Shown: positions 1 through 8,768 of the stretch, one piece after another
How the letters are laid out: every line of letters begins with the position of its first letter
How positions within the stretch are numbered: position 1 is the first letter of the stretch
Assembly (NCBI GenBank): GCA_020444205.1
Contig: JAHLLJ010000010.1
Location: 1-56,441, forward strand
Length of the DNA stretch: 56,441 nucleotides
Direction: 5' to 3'
Source: Deltaproteobacteria bacterium
GTDB taxonomy: Bacteria > Desulfobacterota > Desulfarculia > Desulfarculales > Desulfarculaceae
The notes under the pieces: model-generated
What the model saw: the letters and a program-made list of their open reading frames with translations, nothing else
Database searches by the model: none
What the model was told of the DNA's origin: nothing
Program-made: the position numbers and the translations under genes

Positions 1-2
1 TG

Positions 3-269
3 GCCGACAAGGGCTACAGCAGCGCCAACAACCGATGCGATCTGGAAAAGGCTGGCTACTTCGACCTCATCATGTACAAGGCCGCCCGCGGCCATCCTTT
101 GAGCGAGGCCCAACGGATGGTGAACAAAGCCATCTCCAGAATGCGCGGGGTGGTGGAAAGGGCCTTCGGGAGCATGAAGAAACACTACGGCCTGGCCAGG
201 GCCAAATACCTGGGGTTGGCCAAGGTGAACATGCAACTGATGCTCTCGGTCATGGCCTTCAACCTCTAG
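3..269 (+). CDS. IS5-family transposase, C-terminal part (cut by window edge)
   Basis: The open frame runs in from the left edge and encodes the end of a DDE transposase. It carries the ADKGY motif, which holds the second catalytic Asp, then MYKAARG and the VERAFG motif with the catalytic Glu, and it ends in MAFNL. The same motifs occur in the complete transposase at 653-1681, so both belong to one IS5-like group but are not identical. The frame stops with TAG at a position where the neighbour has Lys. A readable continuation (KAALLAGG) follows that stop, so the terminal residues may have been lost to a point mutation. The role would be transposition of its own element. The two transposase genes point towards each other. 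Confidence 0.85.
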   Translation, partial: ADKGYSSANNRCDLEKAGYFDLIMYKAARGHPLSEAQRMVNKAISRMRGVVERAFGSMKKHYGLARAKYLGLAKVNMQLMLSVMAFNL

Positions 270-652
270 AAAGCCGCACTACTGGCTGGAGGATAGCGGC
301 GGGGGCGCATATCACCCCCCAGTCTGCCCTCATGGGCAGGCAAAGGGCGGGGACAGGACATCTTCGGCCAGAAAATGAAGCCCCCGATCGCGCGGAAGGC
401 AATAAATCAAGGCGAAAACAGGAGACTTCTACCGATTTCGTCTTTGTGCAATGGTCTTTAGTCAGAGACAGCTCGCTCGTGAGAAGCTGGTACCTTGAGG
501 TTGATGCATAACGACGACAATCGATTTTCAGGCTTGCTTTAAGCCCCACTTTTGGTAGTGACCGAAGGAGAAAACCACTGGATAGTGGTGCTTCTTCACC
601 CCTGACCAGGGCGGTTATGCCTGTCCGGGGGCCTTTTCAGCCTCCAGGCGCA
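270..652. other. non-coding space between two convergent IS5-type transposase genes
   Basis: This stretch holds the 3' flanks of two transposase genes that face each other. I see no convincing gene; the open frames here have no recognisable protein character. I looked for matching terminal inverted repeats to fix the ends of either element and did not find a clear pair. Confidence 0.5.
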
Positions 653-1681
653 CTACTCCAGCATGGGGGCCGCCTTTTTGAGGTTGAAAGCCATGGCACT
701 GAGTAGGAATTCCATTTGGACCTTCAGCCTGCCCAGGTATCTGGCCCGCTGAAATCCATAGTCTCGCTTCAAGGTGCCAAAAGCCCTTTCCACCTTGCCC
801 CTGATGCCGCTGATTACCCGGTTCATGAGCTTCTCGGCCTCGGTCAGTTGCCTTCCCCTGGCGGCCTTGTACATGATGCCGTCGGTGATGCCGGCCTTCT
901 CCAGGTTTATTCGGTTGTGCGCACTGGCATAGCCCTTGTCGGCCAGGACCATGGATACTTCACAAAGGCCTGATTCCTCCACCACCTCCATCAGCTCCTT
1001 GGTGTCGGCCCGATTGGCAGGAGTCACGTGGCCGCCGATGATGAAGCCATGCTCGGCATCGGTGGCCATGTGGATCTTGTAGCCGTAATAAGGCTTCTTG
1101 GCCTTGACAGTCCAAGCGGCCTCCACGTCTTCGGAGTAGCTGGTGGTCACCTCATAACCGGAATCTTCCTCCTCCCCGCTCTCCCGGGGCTCAACCACTT
1201 CGATCTTCTTTGGCCTGCGGCTGGAGGTGACTATGCTGGCATCCACGATGGCGCCCTGCTTGATGATGATCTTGTGCGCCTCCAACTGCCGTCCCAGTAG
1301 ATCAAACAACTTCAGGTCCAGGCCTCTTTCCATCAGGTGATTGCGGAAGCGGCAGATGGTGGTGGAGTCGGGCGTATCGTAATCAAAGGAAAAGTCCGCA
1401 AAACGCCTAAAGGATATGCGGTCGGCCAGGGCATCGTCCATACCCTGGTCGCTGAGATTGTACCAACGCTGGACCAGGAGCACCTTGAACATGCCCAGCG
1501 GAGGATAAGCGGGATTGCCCACCGCATCCTGGTTACGGCGAAGCTTTTTACGCAAAAGCTTCTCGATAGGTGCCCAGTCAACGACCCGCTCCACGTCAAC
1601 CAAGAAGGTCTTGGCCTTTTTCAGCTGAGAAACCGCCAGGTCCAGGAAGCCAACGCCAGGCTTATCAAATCGATTGGACAA
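653..1681 (-). CDS. IS5-family transposase, full length
   Basis: A 342-residue DDE transposase that appears intact. An N-terminal helical domain (about residues 20-120, with the MFKVLLVQRWYNLSD segment typical of IS5 relatives) precedes the catalytic domain. The catalytic triad is visible as D147 (IVDAS), D248 (LADKGY) and E298 (KVERAFG). The length fits the family. It would cut and paste its own element. A related but divergent copy is cut by the left edge of the window, and a decayed tail of the same kind lies at 30792-30958, so IS5-type elements have entered this region several times. Terminal inverted repeats could not be fixed by eye. Confidence 0.92.
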   Translation of the reverse strand: MSNRFDKPGVGFLDLAVSQLKKAKTFLVDVERVVDWAPIEKLLRKKLRRNQDAVGNPAYPPLGMFKVLLVQRWYNLSDQGMDDALADRISFRRFADFSFDYDTPDSTTICRFRNHLMERGLDLKLFDLLGRQLEAHKIIIKQGAIVDASIVTSSRRPKKIEVVEPRESGEEEDSGYEVTTSYSEDVEAAWTVKAKKPYYGYKIHMATDAEHGFIIGGHVTPANRADTKELMEVVEESGLCEVSMVLADKGYASAHNRINLEKAGITDGIMYKAARGRQLTEAEKLMNRVISGIRGKVERAFGTLKRDYGFQRARYLGRLKVQMEFLLSAMAFNLKKAAPMLE

Positions 1682-1762
1682 CTCATGCCTCCAGTATTAT
1701 CAACTGAAGGCATTATAATAAATTAATTCAGTAACTTAAACTGTTTTAAGCGCACAAGCGCC

Positions 1763-1984
1763 GTGCATCAGCCTCACCTTATGGTGCCTGAGGTTTTTGA
1801 AGCCCGCAAGGGCCGCAGTGGAGCTGTGAGGATAACCCTTACCCCTGATGAACAGGGCCACACATATAACAGAAAAACCGTGGACACCAGCACTAAAAGG
1901 CAAGGGCTAGTGGTCAAGACAGGCAAGAAGTACAAGACTGCTGTTCCGCTGGATGGGGCTATACAGTGGTCAGTTCCTGTATAG
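1763..1984 (+). CDS. possible small hypothetical protein
   Basis: An open frame of 73 codons beginning with GTG, with an internal ATG at codon 7. The composition is plausible for a protein (basic, with alternating polar residues and a segment RQGLVVKTGKKYK). No motif is recognised and no ribosome-binding site is obvious. It lies just upstream of an IS5-type transposase gene and may be a remnant of an interrupted gene. It could also be chance. Confidence 0.25.
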   Translation: MHQPHLMVPEVFEARKGRSGAVRITLTPDEQGHTYNRKTVDTSTKRQGLVVKTGKKYKTAVPLDGAIQWSVPV

Positions 1985-2109
1985 GCGGAAAAATCCTTTA
2001 CAAAGGTGTCAGCTTGAGGGCCTAAGGAGCGCTATTATAGTTGCTAATGTGGAGGGGAGATAAGGATGCGTTCCATCTTTTTGCCATAAAATCATTTTGC
2101 AAGATATGT

Positions 2110-2760
2110 TCATCTCACTTTTTTATTATATCGTAAAATCTTGGCTGGGTTTCCTGCCACTACTGCATAATCAGGAATATCTCTTATGACGATTGAACCC
2201 GCACCAATAATCGTATCTTTACCTATCGTTTTCACACCAGTCATAATTGTAGATGCAATACCAATGAATGATTTATTCTTAATATCAATGGAAGCACCAA
2301 TATTTGATCCTTGCGATAAAAAGCAACCTTCTTCCACATTCACGTGGTGTGCAATATTTACACCCATGCTCACCATTACATAATCCGCCAAAATAGTTAG
2401 AGGCATTATACTGCTATTCGGGAGAACATATATAGCTTTCCCAAGTTTTACTGTGGAATGGATATTAGCACTTTGGTGAATATAACAAGGCGTGGCATAT
2501 CCCATGGCCTGTGCTTTTTTTAATAACCGCACCCGCACTTCATTATTACCAATTGGCACAAAAATGTTATTTATATTTTTATCTTGAATGGTTTCAAAAG
2601 AACCAATAGGCCCCAAAACATCTATTCCATTAAACGTTTTCCCTATTTTATCTCTGTCATCATCTAAAAATCCGACAATTTCAAAAATAGCTTGGTCTTT
2701 TATATATTCGGCATAGACCCGACCATAGGTGCCGGCACCTAAAATAACTGCTTTATCCAT
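2110..2760 (-). CDS. PglD/NeuD-type sugar O- or N-acyltransferase
   Basis: A 216-residue member of the sugar acyltransferase family that includes PglD and NeuD. The N-terminal third is a small Rossmann-like domain (VILGAGTYGR, then a FLDDD strand end). The rest is a left-handed beta-helix of hexapeptide repeats ending in VVAGNPAKI. The likely catalytic His is in the IAHHVNV segment near residue 137. Family members transfer an acetyl group from acetyl-CoA to an amino or hydroxyl group of a nucleotide-activated sugar in the cytoplasm. The start codon overlaps the end of the upstream sugar transferase gene by 8 bases, so the two are probably translationally coupled. With the dehydratase upstream it suggests a bacillosamine-like pathway. 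The DNA is visibly AT-richer than the later blocks. Confidence 0.85.
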   Translation of the reverse strand: MDKAVILGAGTYGRVYAEYIKDQAIFEIVGFLDDDRDKIGKTFNGIDVLGPIGSFETIQDKNINNIFVPIGNNEVRVRLLKKAQAMGYATPCYIHQSANIHSTVKLGKAIYVLPNSSIMPLTILADYVMVSMGVNIAHHVNVEEGCFLSQGSNIGASIDIKNKSFIGIASTIMTGVKTIGKDTIIGAGSIVIRDIPDYAVVAGNPAKILRYNKKVR

Positions 2761-3394
2761 TTAGTTTAACGCCTTTGAAAGGTTTCATTGCCTGTTCTTT
2801 ACTTTGATTAATGCCTTCTCGCCTAAAAACTTTTTTAATTGTTAAAAAAAGAATTTTCAAATCAAGGAAGAATGATCTATTTTGAACATACCACACGTCC
2901 AATTTAAATTTTTCCTCCCATGTAATTGAATTTCTTCCCTTTATCTGAGCCCATCCTGTAATTCCGGGTTTTACATCATGTCTTGCGAATTGCTCCTTCG
3001 AATAAAGGGGGAGATATTCAATTCTAAGAGGTCTCGGCCCAACTAGACTCATTTCACCATTCATAACATTGATGATTTCTGGAAGTTCATCCATGCTTGT
3101 AGAACGGAGCATTCTTCCAAAAGGAATTAGGCGTTCATTATTAGGAAGGAAATTGTCGAATTTGTCCTTCCCATCGGTCATGGTGCGGAATTTATATATG
3201 ATGAAGGGGTTGCCGTGTAATCCCGGGCGCACCTGCTTAAACAAAATCGGGTCCCCCAGTTGCAATCTCACCAGAATGGCAATAATTCCTATTAACGGTG
3301 AAGCCAATAAAAATCCCGTAAATGCCAGCAGTAGATCAATCAATCGTTTGCCATGCTTTGCATAAAAGGTGTTTTGGGGCTTCATTATTTTCAT
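2753..3394 (-). CDS. undecaprenyl-phosphate sugar-1-phosphate transferase, PglC-like
   Basis: A 213-residue monotopic phosphoglycosyltransferase of the bacterial sugar transferase family. The N-terminus has the KRLIDLLLAF hydrophobic re-entrant helix followed by LGDPILFKQVRPG. The catalytic core shows FRTM, DELPEIINV and MSLVGPRPL, all hallmarks of this family. It moves a sugar phosphate from a UDP-sugar to undecaprenyl phosphate at the inner face of the cytoplasmic membrane, the first membrane step of a glycan. The short length (no extra N-terminal membrane helices) fits PglC rather than WbaP. A second in-frame Met is at codon 4, and neither start has a strong ribosome-binding site. It lies between the dehydratase and the acyltransferase genes. 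Confidence 0.88.
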   Translation of the reverse strand: MKIMKPQNTFYAKHGKRLIDLLLAFTGFLLASPLIGIIAILVRLQLGDPILFKQVRPGLHGNPFIIYKFRTMTDGKDKFDNFLPNNERLIPFGRMLRSTSMDELPEIINVMNGEMSLVGPRPLRIEYLPLYSKEQFARHDVKPGITGWAQIKGRNSITWEEKFKLDVWYVQNRSFFLDLKILFLTIKKVFRREGINQSKEQAMKPFKGVKLNG

Positions 3395-3742
3395 CAGTTG
3401 CTTATAGTTAAAAAGTCCCGATTTTGCAGTTTTGCATTATCACCTTCTCAACTTCTTTCCCCCTCAAGCCATTTCACAAACTCCCCTGCCAGTCTCTTTA
3501 GTGCAATTTTTTCTATGCCAGACGCCTGGCATTTTGACCATATAGCCAACGGAAATCATATGGCGGGCCGTTCTCCGATCATTTGCCGAGTGAAGCCCTG
3601 CTTTTGGCGAAATTGGTTCACACTAGTGCCGCCGAAGGTGGCCAATTCGGCCAACTCTTTATGTGAGTAGTGATGCTGCAGTTCCGTGTCCGTCAAAACA
3701 TGCAATCGATCAATGTTTTTCAACCAGGTTTTTCCTTGCCAT
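3395..3742. other. gap between sugar transferase and dehydratase genes
   Basis: No confident gene. The minus strand stays open for about 60 codons with no early ATG (it reads, for example, KELAELATFGGTS) and ends at a stop within the gap. This may be the debris of an inserted or lost gene, but I do not recognise it. The gap is unusually large for genes that otherwise look like one transcription unit. Confidence 0.3.
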
Positions 3743-5677
3743 TTAATGGTTTAGATATTTAGAGAACTGGCTGGGCGTATCTGCCGGCGTGTACTCAGGT
3801 ACAATTCTTTTGAGTATTGATTTAATCTTTTCGCCATCACAGGAATGTGCCGCCTTTTTCAACTGAGCCACTTTTTCAGGCAATTTCCGTTCGAAAAAGT
3901 CTGGTCCGTAGTGTCCATTACCGTTTTGGGATGGACGTAACACCATTATTTTTTTGTGCGTTGTCTCGTCGACCCCCTCGTCGTCGATGATGAGTTCTTC
4001 ATATATCTTTTCTCCTTCACGAAGGCCGGTGACCGTAATATCTATTTCTTCGTATGGCTCCTTGCCTGACAAACGGATCAAATCCTCTGCCATTTGCATT
4101 ATGCGCACTGGAGTGCCCATCTTTAAAACGAATATCTCCCCACCCTCTCCGATGGCACCCGCCTGAAGAATAAGTTTACTCGCTTCTGGAATGGTCATAA
4201 AGTAGCGTGTGGCATCGTGGTGAGTTACGGTCACTGGGCCACCCGCCCGTATCTGATTACGGAAAAAGGGCACTACCGATCCTGAAGACCCTACCACGTT
4301 ACCGAAGCGCACAGCCATGAATTTGGTACCATTGCCGTTCATGGAACGGGCCAGCAATTCGGTCACACGCTTGCTAGCTCCCATGACATTTGTGGGGCGC
4401 ACTGCCTTGTCAGTGGAGACCAGCACAAAACGTTTAACCTGGTACTCAACCGCTTTTTCCATCACGGTCTTACTGCCCAAAACGTTATTGAGCACCCCCT
4501 CCCAAGGGAATCTCTCCACTAAGGGGACATGCTTGTAGGCTGCAGCGTGAAAAACAATCACGGGCTTGTATTTTTTGAATATACGATCCAAGAAAATCTT
4601 GTCATGCACCCGCCCCATTAGGCCAACAACCTCTACCCCATAGGAATTTGTTCTTAATTCAGCTTCGATGGAAAATACGTTGAATTCACTTTTATCCAAG
4701 ACAATCAGAAGATTTGGCCTGAACTTAATAATCTGCCGGCAAAGTTCTGATCCAATGGATCCTCCCCCCCCAGTTACTAGGACAGTCTTCCCTGCAATAT
4801 ATTTCTTGATGGCCTCGTCATCTAGCTCTACGGGCGGCCGCCCCAATAAATCCTCATAATTGACATCGCGTAGGTCTTTGATACTGGCGGATCCATCTAT
4901 GAGGTTTCCTATACCAGGCAGCGTTTTATAAGGAAGCCCTGTCTCTTCGCATCTCTTGACTACACGACGTATTTCCTGTGCCGATGCTGAGGGCATGGTC
5001 AGAAAGATTTGTTCTACCTGATACTTTCGTGCTATTTCACCGAGATTTTCAATACCACCAAGCACTGGCACGCCGTGTAGCGCCAACCCTTTTTTGCTTG
5101 GATCATCATCTAAAAATCCCACTGGGTAGATACCGAGTGCGGGGTTGTTCTCAATTTCCCTAATAAGGGCCTCACCGGCAGATCCGGCACCCAATAGCAA
5201 AGTATTTTCACCTTTTGGCAGACTATTTTTTAGGCCGATTACCTTTTTTAAGGTTGTTTTTATATCAGTATTTTTATTGGCAAAATGGACACGGATTATT
5301 ACTCTGAATCCCGCTGTAAATAGGAAACAAAGTACCCCATCCATGAGGAAAACTGAGCGAGAAAGGCCCACAAATCTATTAAGTAAGAGCAACGCAGAAA
5401 AAAGAATAAGCGACGAAATAAAATTTGCCCTTAGTAACTTTTGTAGGTCACTAAGACCCGTATAGCGCCACATGCCTCGATAGAGACCAAAAAAGTAGAA
5501 TACAATTACTTTAAATGGCACGAGGAGCAAAATACCTAATATTAGGTGATTTAGCTCTTTGGGAGAGAGGGCGAATTCAAACCTGAAATTATAGGCAAGC
5601 ATCTGTGCCAAAGCAATGCTGACACAGTCTGCCGCAATGACCAGCAATCTACTTACCCTGTATCTAGCAGACCCCAT
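3743..5677 (-). CDS. membrane-bound nucleotide-sugar 4,6-dehydratase (PglF/CapD-type)
   Basis: A 644-residue protein of the PglF/CapD/FlaA1 group. Residues 1-130 form about four membrane helices. A CoA-binding-like Rossmann domain follows (LLLGAGSAGEALI, about 160-280). The catalytic short-chain dehydrogenase/reductase domain begins at the VTGGGGSIGSE nucleotide-binding loop near residue 302. STDKAVRPTNVMGASKR holds the catalytic Lys and Met region of this family. The known reaction is NAD-dependent 4,6-dehydration of a UDP-sugar, usually UDP-GlcNAc, the first step to bacillosamine-like sugars. GAGGGGG lies two bases before the ATG, supporting this start. It heads the run dehydratase, sugar transferase, acyltransferase. 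The aminotransferase expected between these steps is not adjacent; a candidate is at 50521-51639. Confidence 0.9.
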   Translation of the reverse strand: MGSARYRVSRLLVIAADCVSIALAQMLAYNFRFEFALSPKELNHLILGILLLVPFKVIVFYFFGLYRGMWRYTGLSDLQKLLRANFISSLILFSALLLLNRFVGLSRSVFLMDGVLCFLFTAGFRVIIRVHFANKNTDIKTTLKKVIGLKNSLPKGENTLLLGAGSAGEALIREIENNPALGIYPVGFLDDDPSKKGLALHGVPVLGGIENLGEIARKYQVEQIFLTMPSASAQEIRRVVKRCEETGLPYKTLPGIGNLIDGSASIKDLRDVNYEDLLGRPPVELDDEAIKKYIAGKTVLVTGGGGSIGSELCRQIIKFRPNLLIVLDKSEFNVFSIEAELRTNSYGVEVVGLMGRVHDKIFLDRIFKKYKPVIVFHAAAYKHVPLVERFPWEGVLNNVLGSKTVMEKAVEYQVKRFVLVSTDKAVRPTNVMGASKRVTELLARSMNGNGTKFMAVRFGNVVGSSGSVVPFFRNQIRAGGPVTVTHHDATRYFMTIPEASKLILQAGAIGEGGEIFVLKMGTPVRIMQMAEDLIRLSGKEPYEEIDITVTGLREGEKIYEELIIDDEGVDETTHKKIMVLRPSQNGNGHYGPDFFERKLPEKVAQLKKAAHSCDGEKIKSILKRIVPEYTPADTPSQFSKYLNH

Positions 5678-5798
5678 AACCCCCTCAATATAGATAATTT
5701 TTTAAGTTGATATAATACATTTAATACACTGCTTGAGTTTTAGTAACGCTTTTGATGTTGCCACCTTTTATAGTTTTCACTTTTGATTTTTATAATCC

Positions 5799-6764
5799 CT
5801 ACAGCAATCCCCCTCCAGCATGATCCTTAAACTCCTCGGCCAGCCGCACATACCCCTTCAGCGTATCCATACTCTTATGGCGGCTGATATCCATCATCTT
5901 GAATATGGATGCGCCGTTCATGGCTGCTGAGGTGAGAAAACCCGAACGTAAAGAATGCCCCCCATAATCCATAGGGTCGTATCCAGCCATTTCCGCGTAC
6001 CGCTTTACTATTTTCCCAATGCTGTATGGAGTCAAGGATTTTTTGAAGATTTTGCCTCCTTTTCCAAGCCTTCTAAATACGGGTCCTTTCTTTATATTTG
6101 CTACTTGCAACCATTTTGTAACCGTTTTGACTGGGCAGACTTTGTCTCCTTTTATAATTGGGACCACTTGACCGGCACCTTCCTGGTCGGTTTTGCTTTT
6201 CCGAATGTGGACTCTTAGCCCGGACGGCACATCTTCCAGGTCACTTACCAACAGATTTGCGAGTTCGGACCGTCTGAAGGCGCCAGCGAAGCCAAGCAAC
6301 AAAATTGCTCTGTCGCGGTAGCCCTGGAGAGTTTCCGGTACCTGGTCCAGCATTTTTAGCAAACGGTCCGTCGTTACCGGGGCTTTCTGGGCTTTGGCGG
6401 TTCCCAAAGCTCTCCTGATGCCTTTCATGGTGGATCTTACGATCTCGGATGCAGTGGGGGAGTCGGTAATGCCAGCCATGATATGGAAGTAGCGGATAGC
6501 GGCTACCCGCCTGGTCAGGGTCGCCGGCTTGCTGCCGTCAGCGGCTTGGCTGCCCAGGAATACCGCAACTGCTTCCGGAGCAGCTGGCAGGGGCTGGATG
6601 CCACGGGCATGGCACCATCTTTCGAATATGGCCCAGTCCGAGCGGTATGCCCGCAGAGTAGACGGCGCATGTTGCTGATTAAAGAAATATTTGGCTTGCT
6701 CCAACTCCTTTTCAAACGAGTTAGAGATGTCTTGTGCACAGGTTGTCGCTGGAAGTTGCTTCAT
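5799..6764 (-). CDS. tyrosine recombinase / phage-type integrase
   Basis: A 321-residue site-specific recombinase. Residues 15-105 form the SAM-like core-binding domain (APSTLRAYRSDW). Residues 125-315 form the catalytic domain with R164 (AFRRSEL), a beta-hairpin Lys around 189-191, H270 and R273 (GGHSLRSGF), H296 (SRHKS) and nucleophile Y305 (LKGYVR). The full catalytic set is present, so it should be active. Related enzymes integrate and excise mobile elements or work as stand-alone recombinases. It is divergent from the XRE regulator at 6881, and a palindrome in the shared promoter region suggests that regulator controls it. I could not identify attachment sites. Confidence 0.92.
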   Translation of the reverse strand: MKQLPATTCAQDISNSFEKELEQAKYFFNQQHAPSTLRAYRSDWAIFERWCHARGIQPLPAAPEAVAVFLGSQAADGSKPATLTRRVAAIRYFHIMAGITDSPTASEIVRSTMKGIRRALGTAKAQKAPVTTDRLLKMLDQVPETLQGYRDRAILLLGFAGAFRRSELANLLVSDLEDVPSGLRVHIRKSKTDQEGAGQVVPIIKGDKVCPVKTVTKWLQVANIKKGPVFRRLGKGGKIFKKSLTPYSIGKIVKRYAEMAGYDPMDYGGHSLRSGFLTSAAMNGASIFKMMDISRHKSMDTLKGYVRLAEEFKDHAGGGLL

Positions 6765-6790
6765 TGGTATCCTATATATTTATGTAATAT

Positions 6791-6823
6791 TGCATTTAAA
6801 GTATATATATTACTTTAAATGCA
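6791..6823. promoter_or_regulatory. palindromic operator between integrase and XRE regulator
   Basis: A perfect inverted repeat with 12-bp arms (tgcatttaaagt and actttaaatgca) separated by the 9-bp AT-only spacer atatatatt. It lies in the 116-bp divergent promoter region of the integrase and the XRE-type regulator, in an AT-rich stretch that would also hold the -10 regions. A degenerate extra half-site-like sequence (taatttaagt) follows 10 bp to the right. The simplest reading is the binding site of the adjacent regulator. Confidence 0.6.
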
Positions 6824-6880
6824 TGTCAAGAGTAATTTAAGTCTATAAAACCAGCAGCAGGTCTGCTAATTTACGAATTG

Positions 6881-7153
6881 ATGCGGGTAATACGACTTAC
6901 AAAAGGCTACCTAAGTGAGCTAGGCCACCGAATTCGGCTGGCTAGAACACATATGAGGCTGGATCAAAAAGATTTAGCAGAGGCTCTACAAACTTCTCAA
7001 TCTCAACTTTCCAGGATTGAAGCTGGCCTTACGGCCCCCACCCTGTACCAACTCTTGACACTAAAGAAACTGGCCGAACAGAACGAAAATATAACTGGCA
7101 AACTTTCCTGGAGTTGGTTGCTAGAGGGCAAGGGGAATTTATTTATAAAGTAA
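6881..7153 (+). CDS. XRE-family helix-turn-helix regulator
   Basis: A small DNA-binding protein of about 90 residues. A Cro/C1-type helix-turn-helix covers roughly residues 15-70: LGHRIRLARTHMRLDQKDLA, then the recognition helix TSQSQLSRIEAG, then a fourth helix. The C-terminus (SWSWLLEGKG) is short, so there is no sensor domain. I place the start at the ATG; an in-frame TTG lies one codon upstream. It is divergent from an integrase, the classic arrangement for control of a mobile element, and an excellent palindrome lies between them. It could also be the antitoxin-like half of a lost pair, but no partner gene is visible. Confidence 0.85.
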   Translation: MRVIRLTKGYLSELGHRIRLARTHMRLDQKDLAEALQTSQSQLSRIEAGLTAPTLYQLLTLKKLAEQNENITGKLSWSWLLEGKGNLFIK

Positions 7154-7257
7154 TTCAGCTATATAAGCAAAAATTGTAAATGTGTGCCAAACTATTTGCA
7201 CGGCTATAGTAAACATTCAAGTTTGTCATTAAAATTACGACTTTGATCGGGGGAAAC

Positions 7258-8361
7258 ATGGTTGAAAAGACAATCCACCTGGTGGCCGCAGCTAGGCCAA
7301 ATTTCATGAAAGTGGCCCCTTTGTACCGGGCTCTAAGTTCCTCGACTTGGTGTCGTCCGCAGGTGGTCCACACTGGTCAACACTATGATTACAACATGAG
7401 CGCTGCCTTTTTTGCAGACCTAGGCCTGCCCGATCCCGCGGCTCATCTGGGTGTGGGCTCCGGTGCGCACGGCGAACAAATTGGGCGGTGCCTCATGGCC
7501 TATGAGCAACTCATAAGCGATGGACAGCGCCCGGACGCGGTGGTGGTGGTGGGCGATGTGAATTCCACCCTGGCTTGCGGCTTGGTCGCCCGACGCCATG
7601 GTGTTTTTCTGGTCCATCTCGAAGCTGGCTTACGGAGCCTTGACCGAGACATGCCGGAAGAGCAAAACCGGATTCTCACTGATCAGTTGTCCGACCTGCT
7701 GTGGACCCCCTCGCCTGACGGTGATGGCAACCTGGCCCGCGAGGGGGTGGACCCGAAACGGGTTGAGCGGGTTGGCAACATCATGATCGATTCGTTGGAA
7801 ATGATGCGGCCGTCCGTCGAGTCGCGCCGTACTTGGGCAGAATTGGGACTGGAGCATGGCGCTTATGGTGTGGTGACTTTGCACCGACCAAATAACGTTG
7901 ATGATCCTCAGACACTGGCCAAGTTGGCCGATGCTCTTGTACACACTGCCACCCGCTTGCCGCTGGTCTTCCCGGTCCATCCGCGGACTCGCGCGCGCCT
8001 TGAACATAACGATCTACTGGATAGATTAGTTCAAGCCCAGGGAATAAAATTGGTGGACCCTTTAGGCTATCTGGATTTCATGAGCCTGGTGTTCGCTTCC
8101 CGCCTGGTAATAACCGACAGCGGTGGCATTCAGGAGGAAACAACCTATCTGCACCTACCCTGTCTTACTGTGCGGCCCTCCACCGAACGCCCGGTCACTG
8201 TGGAATTGGGAACCAACCGACTAGTTAAGGTGGCGCAAATTGAAGAAGCCGTGGAGCGGGTGCTGGCCGGAGATTGGCCCCATGGACAGGTGCCCGAGCT
8301 ATGGGACGGGCGAACTGCACAACGCTGTGTCGACTCTCTAAGGCGTAGCTTAGGGAGATAA
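7258..8361 (+). CDS. wecB: UDP-N-acetylglucosamine 2-epimerase, non-hydrolysing
   Basis: A 367-residue cytoplasmic enzyme converting UDP-GlcNAc to UDP-ManNAc. Family motifs are all present: AARPNFMKVAPL, HTGQHYDYNMS, VVVVGDVNSTLA, HLEAGLRS, MPEEQNRILTD, TLHRPNNVD, TDSGGIQEE and RPSTERPVTVELGTNRLV. Length is normal. I choose the ATG at 7258 because GGGGGA lies just upstream; an in-frame TTG 15 bases earlier has no such site. UDP-ManNAc dehydrogenase, the usual next enzyme, is not in the window. The last 115 or so codons are duplicated as a damaged copy at 32175-32523, and the sequences after the gene are also partly repeated there. Confidence 0.93.
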   Translation: MVEKTIHLVAAARPNFMKVAPLYRALSSSTWCRPQVVHTGQHYDYNMSAAFFADLGLPDPAAHLGVGSGAHGEQIGRCLMAYEQLISDGQRPDAVVVVGDVNSTLACGLVARRHGVFLVHLEAGLRSLDRDMPEEQNRILTDQLSDLLWTPSPDGDGNLAREGVDPKRVERVGNIMIDSLEMMRPSVESRRTWAELGLEHGAYGVVTLHRPNNVDDPQTLAKLADALVHTATRLPLVFPVHPRTRARLEHNDLLDRLVQAQGIKLVDPLGYLDFMSLVFASRLVITDSGGIQEETTYLHLPCLTVRPSTERPVTVELGTNRLVKVAQIEEAVERVLAGDWPHGQVPELWDGRTAQRCVDSLRRSLGR

Positions 8362-8420
8362 GTAGTATTGAATGCTCTATGCGGCTACTATAGCGTATCA
8401 AATACCACCAAAATTCTCCG

Positions 8421-8545
8421 CATAAAACCCGCACAAGACCCAATTTCGCGCCATAAAATCCACATAAAAACCGCATAAAATTACTATTCCCGCAAATCAT
8501 GTTTTATGATTACAGGGACTTATAATCACTCTTATCGAAACTTTC
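8421..8545. repeat. diverged repeat copy 1 (partner near 33129-33245)
   Basis: This intergenic stretch contains short iterations of a cataaaa/ccgcataaaa theme and aligns over its length with 33129-33245, with both containing ataaaatccac and then a catgtt core. By eye the identity is roughly two thirds with few gaps. It follows the epimerase gene here and follows, at a distance, the damaged epimerase copy there. No gene is evident in it. Confidence 0.5.
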
Positions 8546-8555
8546 TATAGCCACG

Positions 8556-8672
8556 ATTATCGGGGCCACACGCCCGGTCTCCATCGGAAAAAGACGGATC
8601 CAGAGATGCCGTTGAAGTTAAGATCTATTGAGCATAACTAGCTGCTTACCTACCGACTTTTAACCGTTCTGA
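8556..8672. repeat. diverged direct repeat left of the toxin locus (partner 31270-31377)
   Basis: About 115 bp alignable with 31270-31377 in the same orientation. Shared blocks include ggggccaca, gatcca-agatgcc, the gagcat-actag block, gcttacc and gactttt or cacttttg. I estimate about 70-75 per cent identity with one or two single-base gaps. The two copies bracket the whole Tc toxin locus. No coding function is visible. Confidence 0.6.
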
Positions 8673-8768
8673 TATTGGGTTCAGCATTATGGGCCGCTGG
8701 GGTTGAATACCGTCAGATAGAGGGACTCTACCTGAGGCCTCACAACCCAATTTGGCAACACTGTCTAA

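Noticed and set aside
3353-3670. 105-codon plus-strand frame in the gap of the left sugar cluster
   Set aside because: No motif and no ribosome-binding site, and it starts inside the sugar transferase gene in antisense.
8421-8545. Short iterated cataaaa units as a CRISPR or iteron array
   Set aside because: Units are irregular in length and spacing, there are no constant repeats with unique spacers, and no cas or replication gene is near.
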